Assembly: GCA_963779515.1 (NCBI GenBank)
Contig: CAVZYN010000010.1
Location: forward strand, 1-35,266
Length of the DNA: 35,266 nt
Direction of reading: 5' to 3'
Source of the DNA: CAVZYN01 sp963779515
Lineage (GTDB): Bacteria > Pseudomonadota > Alphaproteobacteria > Rhizobiales > Hyphomicrobiaceae
The notes beneath the pieces are model-generated. The model was not told the origin of the DNA. It saw only the letters and a program-made list of their open reading frames with translations, and ran no database searches. Positions 23,531-31,415 of the stretch are shown piece after piece (position 1 is the stretch's first letter; each line of letters begins with the position of its first letter). The position numbers and the translations under genes are program-made.

Positions 23531-25099
23531 ATGCCGCGCGCCAAGACACAGCCGAAAGTCCGAAATCTGATTGTCGTTCTCGGCGATCAGCTCTCGCCAT
23601 CGATCGCGAGCCTCGCAGCCGCCGATCCGCGCCAGGATCTCGTGCTGATGTGCGAGGTGGCCGAGGAGACCACCTACGTCCGCCATCACAAAAAGAAGAT
23701 CATCCTGCTGTTCTCGGCGATGCGCCACTTCGCGAAAGAGCTGACATCGCTTGGCTGGCGCGTCGCCTACACAAAGCTCGACGATCCCGGCAATGCCGGA
23801 AGCTTCACCGGCGAAGTCGCGCGTACCGCAGCCACCCACAAGCCTGCACGCATCATCGTAACGGAACCCGGCGAATGGCGCGTCCGCGCCGCGATCGATA
23901 CATGGGCGGACGCCTTGAATGTTCCCGTCGATGTCCTGGCCGACACGCGCTTCATTTGTTCGATCGAGACATTTGCCGCCTGGGCCAAGGGCCGCAAGCA
24001 ACTGCGCATGGAGTATTTCTACCGCGAGATGCGCCGCGCGACGAACCTGCTGATGGACGGCGATCAACCGGCGGGCGGCGCCTGGAATTTCGATCACGAC
24101 AACCGCAAGCCGGCCAAGGCGGATCTCTTCTTGCCGGATCCCATGCACTTTCAGCAGGACACGATCACGCGCGAGGTCGTCGCCCTGGTGAAACGGCGCT
24201 TTGCCGATCACTTCGGCGATGCCGATCCATTTTGGTTCGCCGCGACGCGCGCCGACGCGGAGGCCGCGTTCGACCACTTTGTCGACGTTGGTCTTGCGCG
24301 CTTCGGCGACTACCAAGACGCCATGCTGGCCGGGCAGCGCTTTCTCTATCACTCCGTCATCTCGATGTACCTAAACTGCGGCCTGCTCGATCCGTTGGCG
24401 ATCTGCCGCAAGGTCGAGGCCGCCTATCGCGCCGGCCGCGTGCCGCTCAACGCTGCCGAAGGCTATATCCGGCAGGTGATCGGCTGGCGCGAGTACGTGC
24501 GCGGCATCTATTGGCTGAAAATGCCCGGCTATGCGGCGTCCAATGCGCTTGGGCATACGCGGTCGCTGCCGGACTTCTACTGGACCGGCGACACCCGCAT
24601 GAGGTGCATCCGCGAGACGGTCACGCAAACCAAGGAGGACGCCTACGCACACCACATTCAGCGCCTGATGGTCACCGGAAACTTCGCGCTTCTGGCCGGC
24701 ATCTCGCCGCAAGCGCTGCACGAATGGTATCTCGCGGTTTACGCCGACGCCTTCGAATGGGTCGAACTTCCCAACACCATCGGCATGAGCCAATTCGCCG
24801 ACGGCGGGCTGCTGGCGTCAAAGCCATACGCGGCGAGCGGGGCCTACATCAACCGCATGTCGGACTATTGCGGCGCGTGCGCCTACGACGTGAAAAAGCG
24901 CACGGGCCCTGACGCGTGTCCGTTCAACGCGCTCTATTGGGATTTCATTTCGCGTCACGCCGATCGCATCCGAAGCAATCCGCGCATGGCGCAGATGGTG
25001 CGCACCTACGATGCCTTTGCCGAGCCTGAGAAGCAGCGCATTCGCGCGAGCGCGGCGGATTTTTTGGCGGGCCTCAAGCCTTCGCCGGAGTGGTCTTAG
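23531..25099 (+). CDS. phrB: iron-sulfur bacterial cryptochrome/(6-4) photolyase
   Basis: Light-dependent flavoprotein of the FeS-BCP/CryPro group, which repairs (6-4) photoproducts. Four cysteines that would bind a [4Fe-4S] cluster sit at residues 359, 447, 450 and 463 (RMRC, YCGAC, DACPF). Their spacing of 88, 3 and 13 is that recalled for Agrobacterium PhrB, and the paired His residues at 374-375 (AYAHHIQRLM) match its active-site pair with the same offset of nine. The N-terminal alpha/beta domain begins RNLIVVLGDQLS. The ATG at 23531 is chosen because the longer frame overlaps the upstream gene. Length 522 residues is typical. Four bases separate it from the upstream photolyase-like gene, and its end overlaps the DUF2256 gene on the other strand by 26 bases. 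Confidence 0.93.
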   Translation: MPRAKTQPKVRNLIVVLGDQLSPSIASLAAADPRQDLVLMCEVAEETTYVRHHKKKIILLFSAMRHFAKELTSLGWRVAYTKLDDPGNAGSFTGEVARTAATHKPARIIVTEPGEWRVRAAIDTWADALNVPVDVLADTRFICSIETFAAWAKGRKQLRMEYFYREMRRATNLLMDGDQPAGGAWNFDHDNRKPAKADLFLPDPMHFQQDTITREVVALVKRRFADHFGDADPFWFAATRADAEAAFDHFVDVGLARFGDYQDAMLAGQRFLYHSVISMYLNCGLLDPLAICRKVEAAYRAGRVPLNAAEGYIRQVIGWREYVRGIYWLKMPGYAASNALGHTRSLPDFYWTGDTRMRCIRETVTQTKEDAYAHHIQRLMVTGNFALLAGISPQALHEWYLAVYADAFEWVELPNTIGMSQFADGGLLASKPYAASGAYINRMSDYCGACAYDVKKRTGPDACPFNALYWDFISRHADRIRSNPRMAQMVRTYDAFAEPEKQRIRASAADFLAGLKPSPEWS

Positions 25100-25277
25100 A
25101 CTTGCCTTTGGCGCCGCGGCATCGGTCGGAGCAGTACTTCACCTCGTCCCAGACCCGCGCCCAGCTCTTGCGCCACGCGAACGGACGCTGGCAGCTGACA
25201 CAGACTTTGCTCGGCAACGTCGCTTTGGTGAAACGCTTCGGCTTGATGTCGCGCGTGGTCCCTTTGTCTTTCGGCAT
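25074..25277 (-). CDS. DUF2256 zinc-finger-like small protein
   Basis: Basic protein of 67 residues with the DUF2256 signature: CVSCQRPFAWRKSW, then VWDEVKYCSDRCRG, giving a CxxC...CxxxC set suited to zinc or another metal. The N-terminus (MPKDKGTTRDIKPKRF) is Lys/Arg-rich, as is the tail (GKSKTTPAKA). Function unknown. In many bacteria this family sits next to photolyase/cryptochrome genes, as here, where its 3' end overlaps the phrB stop region by 26 bases in convergent orientation. That conserved neighbourhood suggests a role connected with photolyases or their cofactor, but this is inference. Confidence 0.85.
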   Translation of the reverse strand: MPKDKGTTRDIKPKRFTKATLPSKVCVSCQRPFAWRKSWARVWDEVKYCSDRCRGAKGKSKTTPAKA

Positions 25278-25358
25278 TGATCCGCTGTCCGCTCATTGTT
25301 CGTGAACCAATTGACACTACCGTTGCGTGCAGGAAATTTCGCGCACGCGGGGATAGGC

Positions 25359-25988
25359 ATGTTTGTCGTCGAGCTATTGACGTCATGCAAGGGCCGCATC
25401 GGCCGGCTGACGTACAATCTCACACTGTTGGTGATATCGGTCGTCAATTTCATCGCCGATAAGACTCTTGGTCCGGTCAAGATCACAGGCAAATCGAACC
25501 TCCCACGCTCCGGGCTTGAGTTGGTCCTTGCCACTTTCATCTGGGCCATCACGGTCAAACGCGCGCATGATCTCAATTACAGCGGCTGGTGGGCCGCCGG
25601 CTGGACTGCTGGGATCTTTGCTGCTGTCCTGCTGCTCTTGGCCGCCGGCAAAGTCTTGATTTTGGGAAATCCTGGGTCCGCTTCGCTTCTGACCTTGGTG
25701 GCGATTGGGCTGTTCCTCGTCAGCTTCTTTCACGTCGTGGTCAAGCTGGTGAGTTTCGCAGGCACCCCCGGCAACAACGATTACGGTCCGCCGCCGCAGC
25801 TTGCGCAGATGTTCCTGAACGATGACGAAGGCACTCTGCCGCAGCAGGCCGCGACCGCCGCGCCGCGCGCTCAGGCCGTGGCCCCACGTCCCACGCGCTC
25901 CACCTCGGCTGTCTCGCCGCGGCCGGCATCGGGTCCGGCATCGGCAGCGCCCTCCGGCTTCGGCCGCCGAAACCCGCGCATAGCCTGA
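25359..25988 (+). CDS. DUF805 membrane protein with long disordered tail
   Basis: The first 150 residues follow the DUF805 pattern: SCKGRIGRLTYNL near the start, AITVKRAHDLNYSGWW in the middle (the conserved R-hD-h-sG-W motif), and four hydrophobic helices including AVLLLLAAGKVLIL and LLTLVAIGLFLVSFF. A typical loop NDYGPPP follows. The last 55 residues form an Ala/Pro/Ser/Arg tail with no structure. The ATG at 25359 is chosen over the upstream frame start at 25296 because family members begin just before the CKGRIGR motif and GGGGA lies ten bases upstream. Function unknown. The gene is divergent from the DUF2256 gene, with about 80 bp between starts. Confidence 0.82.
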   Translation: MFVVELLTSCKGRIGRLTYNLTLLVISVVNFIADKTLGPVKITGKSNLPRSGLELVLATFIWAITVKRAHDLNYSGWWAAGWTAGIFAAVLLLLAAGKVLILGNPGSASLLTLVAIGLFLVSFFHVVVKLVSFAGTPGNNDYGPPPQLAQMFLNDDEGTLPQQAATAAPRAQAVAPRPTRSTSAVSPRPASGPASAAPSGFGRRNPRIA

Positions 25989-26094
25989 CGCCTCCAACGG
26001 GTGGGCGCGACATTGCGGCGCCCCGCGCCGCCCTTGACCGTGCCGCCTATTCTGGGGCCAACGTGACCTTGGCCCCCAACGGCACGGAACATCC

Positions 26095-27129
26095 ATGCTC
26101 CACCACGACGACCTCGAAATCGGCGCAACCGTCACGCTTGGCACGCGCACGATCACCAAGGACGAGATCATCGCCTTCGCCAGGGCCTACGATCCGCAAC
26201 CGATCCACATCGACGAAGCTGCCGCCAAGGCATCGATCGTCGGCGGCCTCTGCGCCAGCGGATTTCACACCTGCGCGTTCCTGATGCGCTCGCTCGTCGA
26301 CGATATGTTCGCCAACGCGACGTCGCTCGGCTCGCCCGGCGTCGACGAGGTCAAATGGATGAAGCCCGTCCGTCCTGGCGACCGGCTGACCGCACGCTAC
26401 ACCTGCACGGGCAAGCGCGCGCTCGGCTCGCGGCCCGGCGTCGGCGTCAGCCAGATCACGTTCGAACTCATGAACCAGGCAGGCGACAGCGTGATGAGCT
26501 GGGCGTCGAACCAGTTTCTGCGCATGCGCAGCGGTGCCACGACGCTGCCTGCGGCCAAGCCTGCCGCGAGCAGCAAAGCGGCGACACCCTCGATCACCTC
26601 ACTTTGGGATCGCAGCGACAAACTCCCCGCCGCCCGGACCTCGCAATACTTCGAGGATCGCCATGTCGGCGAGATCATGGACCTCGGATCGCACACCTTC
26701 GCGCGCGACGAGATCGTCGCCTTCGCCCGCGCCTTCGATCCGCAGCCGTTCCATCTCGACGAAGACGCCGCCAAAGCCTCCCTCTTCGGCGGTCTCTGCG
26801 CCAGCGGCTGGCACACGGCCGCGGTCTATGTGCGCCACAACGTGGCGTTCCGGCAGACGGTCGAGGCCGAGATGCGCGCCAACGGAGTCCGCCCCGCGAT
26901 CTATGGGCCTTCTCCCGGATTTCGCGATCTCAAGTGGATAAAGCCCGTGTTCGTTGGCGATACTATCGCGTTCCTCGCGCGCGTCAGCGAACTGCGCGAT
27001 CTCAAGTCACGGCCCGATCGCGGCATGATGATCTGGGACGCGCAGGGCCGCAATCAGCACGGCGACATCGTGTTTGCGATCACCGGGCAAATCCTGGTCG
27101 AGCGACGCACGCCGCTCACAACCGTGTAG
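26095..27129 (+). CDS. fused double MaoC-like dehydratase
   Basis: Two hot-dog MaoC domains in one chain, residues about 5-145 and 185-340, joined by an Ala/Ser/Lys-rich linker (LPAAKPAASSKAATPS). Both keep the hydratase dyad: IIAFARAYDPQPIHID in the first and IVAFARAFDPQPFHLD in the second, with Asp and His five positions apart, each followed by GGLCASGxHT. The family adds water to 2-enoyl-CoA or related thioesters, so a role in fatty-acid, polyester or acyl-CoA metabolism is likely, with substrate unknown. In related genomes, as I recall, these are two adjacent genes of about 150 residues. The fusion would give an obligate pseudo-dimer. The ATG at 26095 has GGAAC upstream. It ends convergently with the sensor kinase gene, with only 7 bases between stops. 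Confidence 0.88.
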   Translation: MLHHDDLEIGATVTLGTRTITKDEIIAFARAYDPQPIHIDEAAAKASIVGGLCASGFHTCAFLMRSLVDDMFANATSLGSPGVDEVKWMKPVRPGDRLTARYTCTGKRALGSRPGVGVSQITFELMNQAGDSVMSWASNQFLRMRSGATTLPAAKPAASSKAATPSITSLWDRSDKLPAARTSQYFEDRHVGEIMDLGSHTFARDEIVAFARAFDPQPFHLDEDAAKASLFGGLCASGWHTAAVYVRHNVAFRQTVEAEMRANGVRPAIYGPSPGFRDLKWIKPVFVGDTIAFLARVSELRDLKSRPDRGMMIWDAQGRNQHGDIVFAITGQILVERRTPLTTV

Positions 27130-27136
27130 CCTTCGC

Positions 27137-29380
27137 TCAGGCGACGCGCACGGCATCCGCTGGCGGCTGGCCGCGCGGTTTGATCCACTTCTGCAGAATA
27201 TCGGCAAGCTGGCGGTCGGTGAACGGCTTGCTGAGATAATCGTCGGCACCGGCCGCGAGCGCGCTCAAGCGATCGCTCTCGTAGGCGTTGGCGGTCACCA
27301 TGATGATCGGCTTGTGAGCAAGCTTCAGTTCCTGCTCGCGTGCGCGCAGCGCCCGCGTCGCCGTCAGGCCGTCCATTTCTGGCATCTGGCAATCCATCAG
27401 GATCACGTCGAACTTCTGGCGCGCATGGCGCTCCAGCGCCTCACGGCCGTTCTCGGCGATCGTGACCGTGCAGCCGAACTCGCGCAGATACTCGAGCGCC
27501 ACTTCCTGATTGACGATGTTGTCTTCAACCAACAACACATCGACACCGAACCAGGGGAATGCGCGCGCCGGGCGTTGTCTTGCCGATTCCGTCTCCGCGA
27601 CGGTCTTCAACATGCGCCAATCCCGGACATGCATGGCATGCTCGACGGCTTTCAAGAGATCGCTGCGGCGCGGCGGCTTGCTGAGGAATGTGCCGACGCC
27701 GAGTTCTTCTTCCAGGGCCTGATCGCCGCGCCAGTTGATCGACATCAAGCTGACGACCGCGAGACCGTTCAATGCGGCATGTCCCTTGATCGCGCGGCGG
27801 AAGGCAACGCTGCTCGACTTGGGCTCGACGCGATCGGCGACGACGAGGTCGAAGGGCTGGTCCGCCGCTGCCGCCGCCACCAGCCGCTCAATCGCTATTT
27901 TAGGGCAATCGGAGTACTCGACCGATGCCGCCGCGACGCCAAGCTGGCCTGCGATCATTTCGCGGTTGGTTGGACGGTCGTCGACGATCAGTACGCGCTT
28001 GCCACTGAGATCCAGCAGGCTCTGCGCCAGGCGCGACTCGGACTTGACCTCGAACGGCAGCGTCACGGTCACGGTCGTGCCAACGCCGAGCTTGCTGTCG
28101 AGTTTGACGTCGCCCCCCATCAACTGCACCAGATGCCGCGTGATGACCAAACCAAGGCCTGTGCCGCCGAAGCGGCGGCTGGTCGAGGTGTCGGCCTGCG
28201 CGAAGGGATTGAACAGCTTTTGCTTTGCTGCCTCGTCAATGCCGATGCCGGTATCTTGGACCGTCAATGTGACGAGCGAGCGGCCATCGACGGGATCGGT
28301 TGCCGAGATCCGCACCGTGACTTCGCCGCGCTCGGTGAACTTCACCGCATTGCTGATCAGGTTGATGAAGGCTTGGCGCAGACGGCCCGGATCGCCGCGC
28401 ACGACCTCGGGGATCGGGTCGGTGACAATCAGGTTCAGTTCGATGCCCTTGCGATAGCCGGCGCCAGCGCATAGCTCGACGGCGTCCTCGAAGCAGGGGC
28501 GCAGCGCGAACTCCTGCATGTCGAGTTCGAAGCGGCCGGCCTCGATTCGGGATATATCGAGGATGTCGTTGATGATGCCGAGCAGCGTCTTGGCCGACTG
28601 GCCGAGAATTTTGACCAGACGGTCTTGGCGGTCGGTGAGATCGGTTTTCAAAAGCTGGTCAGCCATCCCGAAGATCCCGTTCATCGGAGTCCGGATCTCG
28701 TGGCTCATGTTGGCGAGAAAAGACGACTTCGCTTGGTTGGCCTTCTCGGCCTCGCCGAGCGCCTTTCGAAGTGCGGCGACCAGCTCGCGGTTCTCGGCTT
28801 GCTGCACGAGCGCGTTCTTGGTCGCATTGCTGAAATTGCGGGCGCTGCCGAGGAGAACAAAAAAGCCGAAGGCGAAGACCGCGCCCATGAACAGCTGCAG
28901 TTCGCCGCCTGTCGCGAAGATGCGGGTCGCATAGGGGATCATGGTCGGAATCAAGAACAGCACGTAGGCTCTGAGATGCACACCAAGCGTGCCGATGGCG
29001 CCTGCCGACATGCAGGCGAGGATAAAGCCGAGAAACACCTGGCGCAGCAGATCTTCAGCCGGGAACATGAACGTGGCGGCAAGCGCCCAAACCACGCCCG
29101 ATGCCAGCGAACCCATTTCGAAGATGCGAAGCCATTTGGGGGCGGCCACGAGATCTGGCCGTGCCGCGTTGAAGGCATAAACCGTTGCGAACCGCGCGCC
29201 ACAGACGGCAACCATCGTCGTAAACCAGCCCACGGCAACCATCGACGGCACGTGACCGATCATGGCGTAGGCAAACATGCCCGCGATCACGAGGGTGCCG
29301 ATGAGACCGAGCGAGAGGTTCTTGTAGAGGAGCTGGGTTTGGCCAAATGCCACGTGGGCATCGCGGTCGATCATCGTCAC
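27137..29380 (-). CDS. hybrid sensor histidine kinase with two receiver domains
   Basis: A membrane-bound sensor. Residues 20-180 hold about six membrane helices (LIGTLVIAGMFAYAMIG through LQLFMGAVFAFGFFVLLG) with little periplasmic domain. A coiled stretch follows, then the dimerisation/phosphoacceptor domain with His227 (NMSHEIRTPMNG), the ATPase domain (INLISNAVKFTE, DTGIGI, GGTGLGL), a first receiver from about residue 465 (RVLIVDDRPTNRE, VVADR, LSKPP) and a second from about 610 (VLLVEDNIVNQE, ILMDCQMPEMDG, LSKPF). Both receivers have the acidic pocket and phosphorylatable Asp, although the first has VVADRVEP in place of the usual DxxMP. No Hpt domain or DNA-binding partner is nearby, so the output is unknown. 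GTG at 29380 with GGAG six bases upstream. Confidence 0.93.
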   Translation of the reverse strand: MTMIDRDAHVAFGQTQLLYKNLSLGLIGTLVIAGMFAYAMIGHVPSMVAVGWFTTMVAVCGARFATVYAFNAARPDLVAAPKWLRIFEMGSLASGVVWALAATFMFPAEDLLRQVFLGFILACMSAGAIGTLGVHLRAYVLFLIPTMIPYATRIFATGGELQLFMGAVFAFGFFVLLGSARNFSNATKNALVQQAENRELVAALRKALGEAEKANQAKSSFLANMSHEIRTPMNGIFGMADQLLKTDLTDRQDRLVKILGQSAKTLLGIINDILDISRIEAGRFELDMQEFALRPCFEDAVELCAGAGYRKGIELNLIVTDPIPEVVRGDPGRLRQAFINLISNAVKFTERGEVTVRISATDPVDGRSLVTLTVQDTGIGIDEAAKQKLFNPFAQADTSTSRRFGGTGLGLVITRHLVQLMGGDVKLDSKLGVGTTVTVTLPFEVKSESRLAQSLLDLSGKRVLIVDDRPTNREMIAGQLGVAAASVEYSDCPKIAIERLVAAAAADQPFDLVVADRVEPKSSSVAFRRAIKGHAALNGLAVVSLMSINWRGDQALEEELGVGTFLSKPPRRSDLLKAVEHAMHVRDWRMLKTVAETESARQRPARAFPWFGVDVLLVEDNIVNQEVALEYLREFGCTVTIAENGREALERHARQKFDVILMDCQMPEMDGLTATRALRAREQELKLAHKPIIMVTANAYESDRLSALAAGADDYLSKPFTDRQLADILQKWIKPRGQPPADAVRVA

Positions 29381-29439
29381 AGGAGGCTCCGCGTCGGTCG
29401 ACGCAACATCAGGTGGGGGAACATGAAACCGCGATCAAC

Positions 29440-29457
29440 GCCCGGCGCAGACCGGGC
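29440..29457. terminator. possible hairpin terminator downstream of the P450 gene
   Basis: The stem gcccgg / ccgggc with a 6-base loop lies in the gap between the P450 stop and the kinase start. There is no T-run on either strand, so this is a weak call based on position. Confidence 0.3.
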
Positions 29458-29531
29458 ATTCAGTCCCCAGACTTTAAATGGACATCGCTAATGGCGCGTT
29501 AATCGGGCTCAACCGGCGCGGTCAAATCCTG

Positions 29532-30776
29532 TCAGGTCAACACGACGGGAATCGCCAAAAAGCCCCGGAAACGGGCACGTCCGCCGCGTATTGCAGGGCC
29601 CTTCAAGCGGTAGTTCGGGAACCGCTTCAGGAACCGGCCGATGGTGACGCGCCCTTCCATCCGCGCGATCGAGAGGCCGACGCAGAAATGCGGTCCCGAC
29701 GCGAACGCGACATGCCGGTTGGGCGCGCGCGAAACATCCAGCCGGTCAGGCTCCGGGAATTCGGCCGGGTCGCGGTTGGCCGCGCCAATCGCGATGGTGA
29801 TGAACGTGCCCGCCGACATTGGTACGCCGCCGACCACGGCGTCCGCCGTCGCCATGCGATTGCCGAGTTGTACGGGGCTGTCAAAGCGCAAAAACTCGTC
29901 GACCGCGGTGTTGATCAGCGCCGGATTGGCGATCAGACGCGCCTTCTCTTCGGGCCATTGCAGCAGGCCGTAGAGCCCGTTGCCGATCAGATTGGTCGTC
30001 GTCTCATGCCCGGCATTCAAAATGAAAATCACGTTCTGCAGCAGTTCGATTTCCGTCAACTTGGCGCCATCCTGCTCGCCGGCAATGAGCCGGGTCAGCA
30101 CATCGCGGTCGGGATCGCCCGGACGCGCGCGCCGGGCCGCAACGAGGATGCGGAGATAGTCGAGGAACTCGGCGACCGCCGTCTCGCCGGCTTCCAGCAT
30201 CGCGGGCGTCGGCAGCGGCTCCAGCGCGCCCAGGATCGCCAGCGACCAGTCGCGCAACGGCCCGCGCTCGCTGTGCGGAATGGCGAGCAGATTGCCGATC
30301 ACCTCGATCGGGACGGCGGCGGCGAGATCGGCGATCAGATCCGCCTCGCCCTTTTCCGCCATCCGATCCAGCAACTGGTCGACCAGCAGCGTCATCGGCG
30401 CTTCCATATCCGCGACCGCGCGCGGATTGAGCGCGCCGGCGATGATCTTGCGGACGCGCGTATGCAGCGGCGGATCATTGAAGATCAGGCTCGTCGTATG
30501 GTGCTGATAGAGCAGCCCGTCGCCGAACTTCGGCTTGAACTCGGCCCGCTTGTCCGACGAAAACAGTTTTGGGTCCTTGTAGACCGCGATGCAGTCCTCA
30601 TAGCGCGTCAGCAGGTAACTGCCCGGCCCCAGCGGATGCACCGGACTGATGGTCCGGAAGGCATGATAGGTCGGGAACGGATCGTCATAAAACGCTTGCG
30701 GCGGCCGCTTTAGATCGAACGCCGCGACGATCGCCCGCGGCGACTTCGGCGAGTCGCCACTCGACTGATTCGCCAT
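29532..30776 (-). CDS. cytochrome P450
   Basis: Soluble bacterial P450 of 414 residues. The oxygen-binding helix carries AGHETT (residues 255-260), the ExxR motif is EFLR (294-297), and the heme ligand is Cys365 in FASGPHFCVGLSIAR. The N-terminal NDPPLHTRVRKIIAGAL is the usual C-helix pattern. It hydroxylates an unknown substrate with electrons from a ferredoxin and reductase, neither of which is encoded in this window. The ATG at 30776 follows a G-rich stretch. The gene is transcribed away from the small membrane protein gene, with about 190 bp of shared upstream sequence, and ends about 150 bases before the kinase gene on the same strand. Subfamily cannot be assigned. Confidence 0.93.
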   Translation of the reverse strand: MANQSSGDSPKSPRAIVAAFDLKRPPQAFYDDPFPTYHAFRTISPVHPLGPGSYLLTRYEDCIAVYKDPKLFSSDKRAEFKPKFGDGLLYQHHTTSLIFNDPPLHTRVRKIIAGALNPRAVADMEAPMTLLVDQLLDRMAEKGEADLIADLAAAVPIEVIGNLLAIPHSERGPLRDWSLAILGALEPLPTPAMLEAGETAVAEFLDYLRILVAARRARPGDPDRDVLTRLIAGEQDGAKLTEIELLQNVIFILNAGHETTTNLIGNGLYGLLQWPEEKARLIANPALINTAVDEFLRFDSPVQLGNRMATADAVVGGVPMSAGTFITIAIGAANRDPAEFPEPDRLDVSRAPNRHVAFASGPHFCVGLSIARMEGRVTIGRFLKRFPNYRLKGPAIRGGRARFRGFLAIPVVLT

Positions 30777-30806
30777 GATCGCCCGCCCTTCGCCGCAATT
30801 GAGTTG

Positions 30807-30835
30807 GGGATTGAACGCCGTCTTTTCCCAATCCC
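30807..30835. promoter_or_regulatory. possible operator palindrome upstream of the P450 gene
   Basis: The inverted repeat gggattg (30807-30813) and caatccc (30829-30835), with a 15-base spacer, lies in the divergent promoter region. The 22-base centre-to-centre spacing fits a dimeric repressor on two helical turns, but this is only a sequence pattern. Confidence 0.25.
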
Positions 30836-30966
30836 GTCAAATTGTCCAGGCAAAGCTAGCAGCAACCGGTTGACCGGGGTAGCGCATGGCGCGATAGGCG
30901 TGGACGATCAAGAGTTCGATCCATGGTGCGCCGGAACCCCGAACCGCCCAAAGTGCGAGACAGCTG

Positions 30967-31317
30967 ATGTCAGAGCCGCAATTGTCGATGACCGACGACG
31001 ATCTGCCCCGCACGCTGCGCCGCGAGCGCGACGCCCAGCAGGCCCGCGCCCGGGCCGCCTCGAACCCGTTTCCGGCCGCGACCGAACTCGGCTCCGTCCC
31101 CGACTACTTGGCCGATGCGCCGTCGGGCCAGGGGGTCACCGTCTCCGCCCTCGATATCCCGTTCGGGCGACTGGTTTCGTTCTTCATCAAGGCGGCCTTT
31201 GCAGCGATTCCCGGGTTGCTCGTCCTCGCCGCTCTGATCCTCGGCCTCGGCAAGATCCTCTCCCTGTTCTTCCCCGCCCTCGTCAAAATGCAGATCCTCA
31301 TCCACTTCCCGAACTGA
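30967..31317 (+). CDS. small membrane-anchored protein, unknown function
   Basis: Not recognised. 116 residues with an acidic/basic soluble N-terminus (MTDDDLPRTLRRERDAQQAR) and a linker ending SALDIPFGRLVSFF. A long hydrophobic segment follows (AAIPGLLVLAALILGLGKIL), then a second short one (FFPALVKMQILI). Such proteins with one or two C-terminal helices are common in Rhizobiales. The ATG at 30967 has GAGA six bases upstream; an in-frame ATG at 30988 is possible. It stands alone between the divergent P450 gene and the purine genes, about 100 bases before puuD, and could be cotranscribed with them. Confidence 0.65.
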   Translation: MSEPQLSMTDDDLPRTLRRERDAQQARARAASNPFPAATELGSVPDYLADAPSGQGVTVSALDIPFGRLVSFFIKAAFAAIPGLLVLAALILGLGKILSLFFPALVKMQILIHFPN

Positions 31318-31363
31318 GGCCAGGCGTGCGGTGAGCGCGTGCTCCGCGCAGGGCGGTGGTGCC

Positions 31364-31382
31364 CGGGGCGTAGCTCAGCTAG
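31364..31382 (+). other. tRNA 5'-end fragment (acceptor/D-arm remnant)
   Basis: The sequence cggggcgtagctcagctag matches the first 18 or so bases of Ala/Ile-type tRNA genes (ggggcgtagctcagctggt...), including the conserved T8, A9 and the 'gctcagct' start of the D-arm. The next bases (tgtcgcgccgaaaa) do not continue the D-loop, and no anticodon arm or T-arm follows, so this is not a complete gene. Confidence 0.45.
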
Positions 31383-31415
31383 TGTCGCGCCGAAAATTGG
31401 GCTCGGGGGATTCGC

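Noticed and set aside
27137..28000. First receiver domain of the kinase as a degenerate pseudo-receiver
   Set aside because: The acidic pair (VDD), a candidate phospho-Asp (VVADR) and the conserved Lys (SKPP) are all present, so loss of function is not supported.
27074..28474. 466-residue plus-strand open frame
   Set aside because: Lies wholly antisense to the sensor kinase and is Arg/Ala/Asp-rich without motifs, a GC-driven shadow.
29478..30713. 411-residue plus-strand open frame
   Set aside because: Antisense to the P450 gene, whose motifs are complete.
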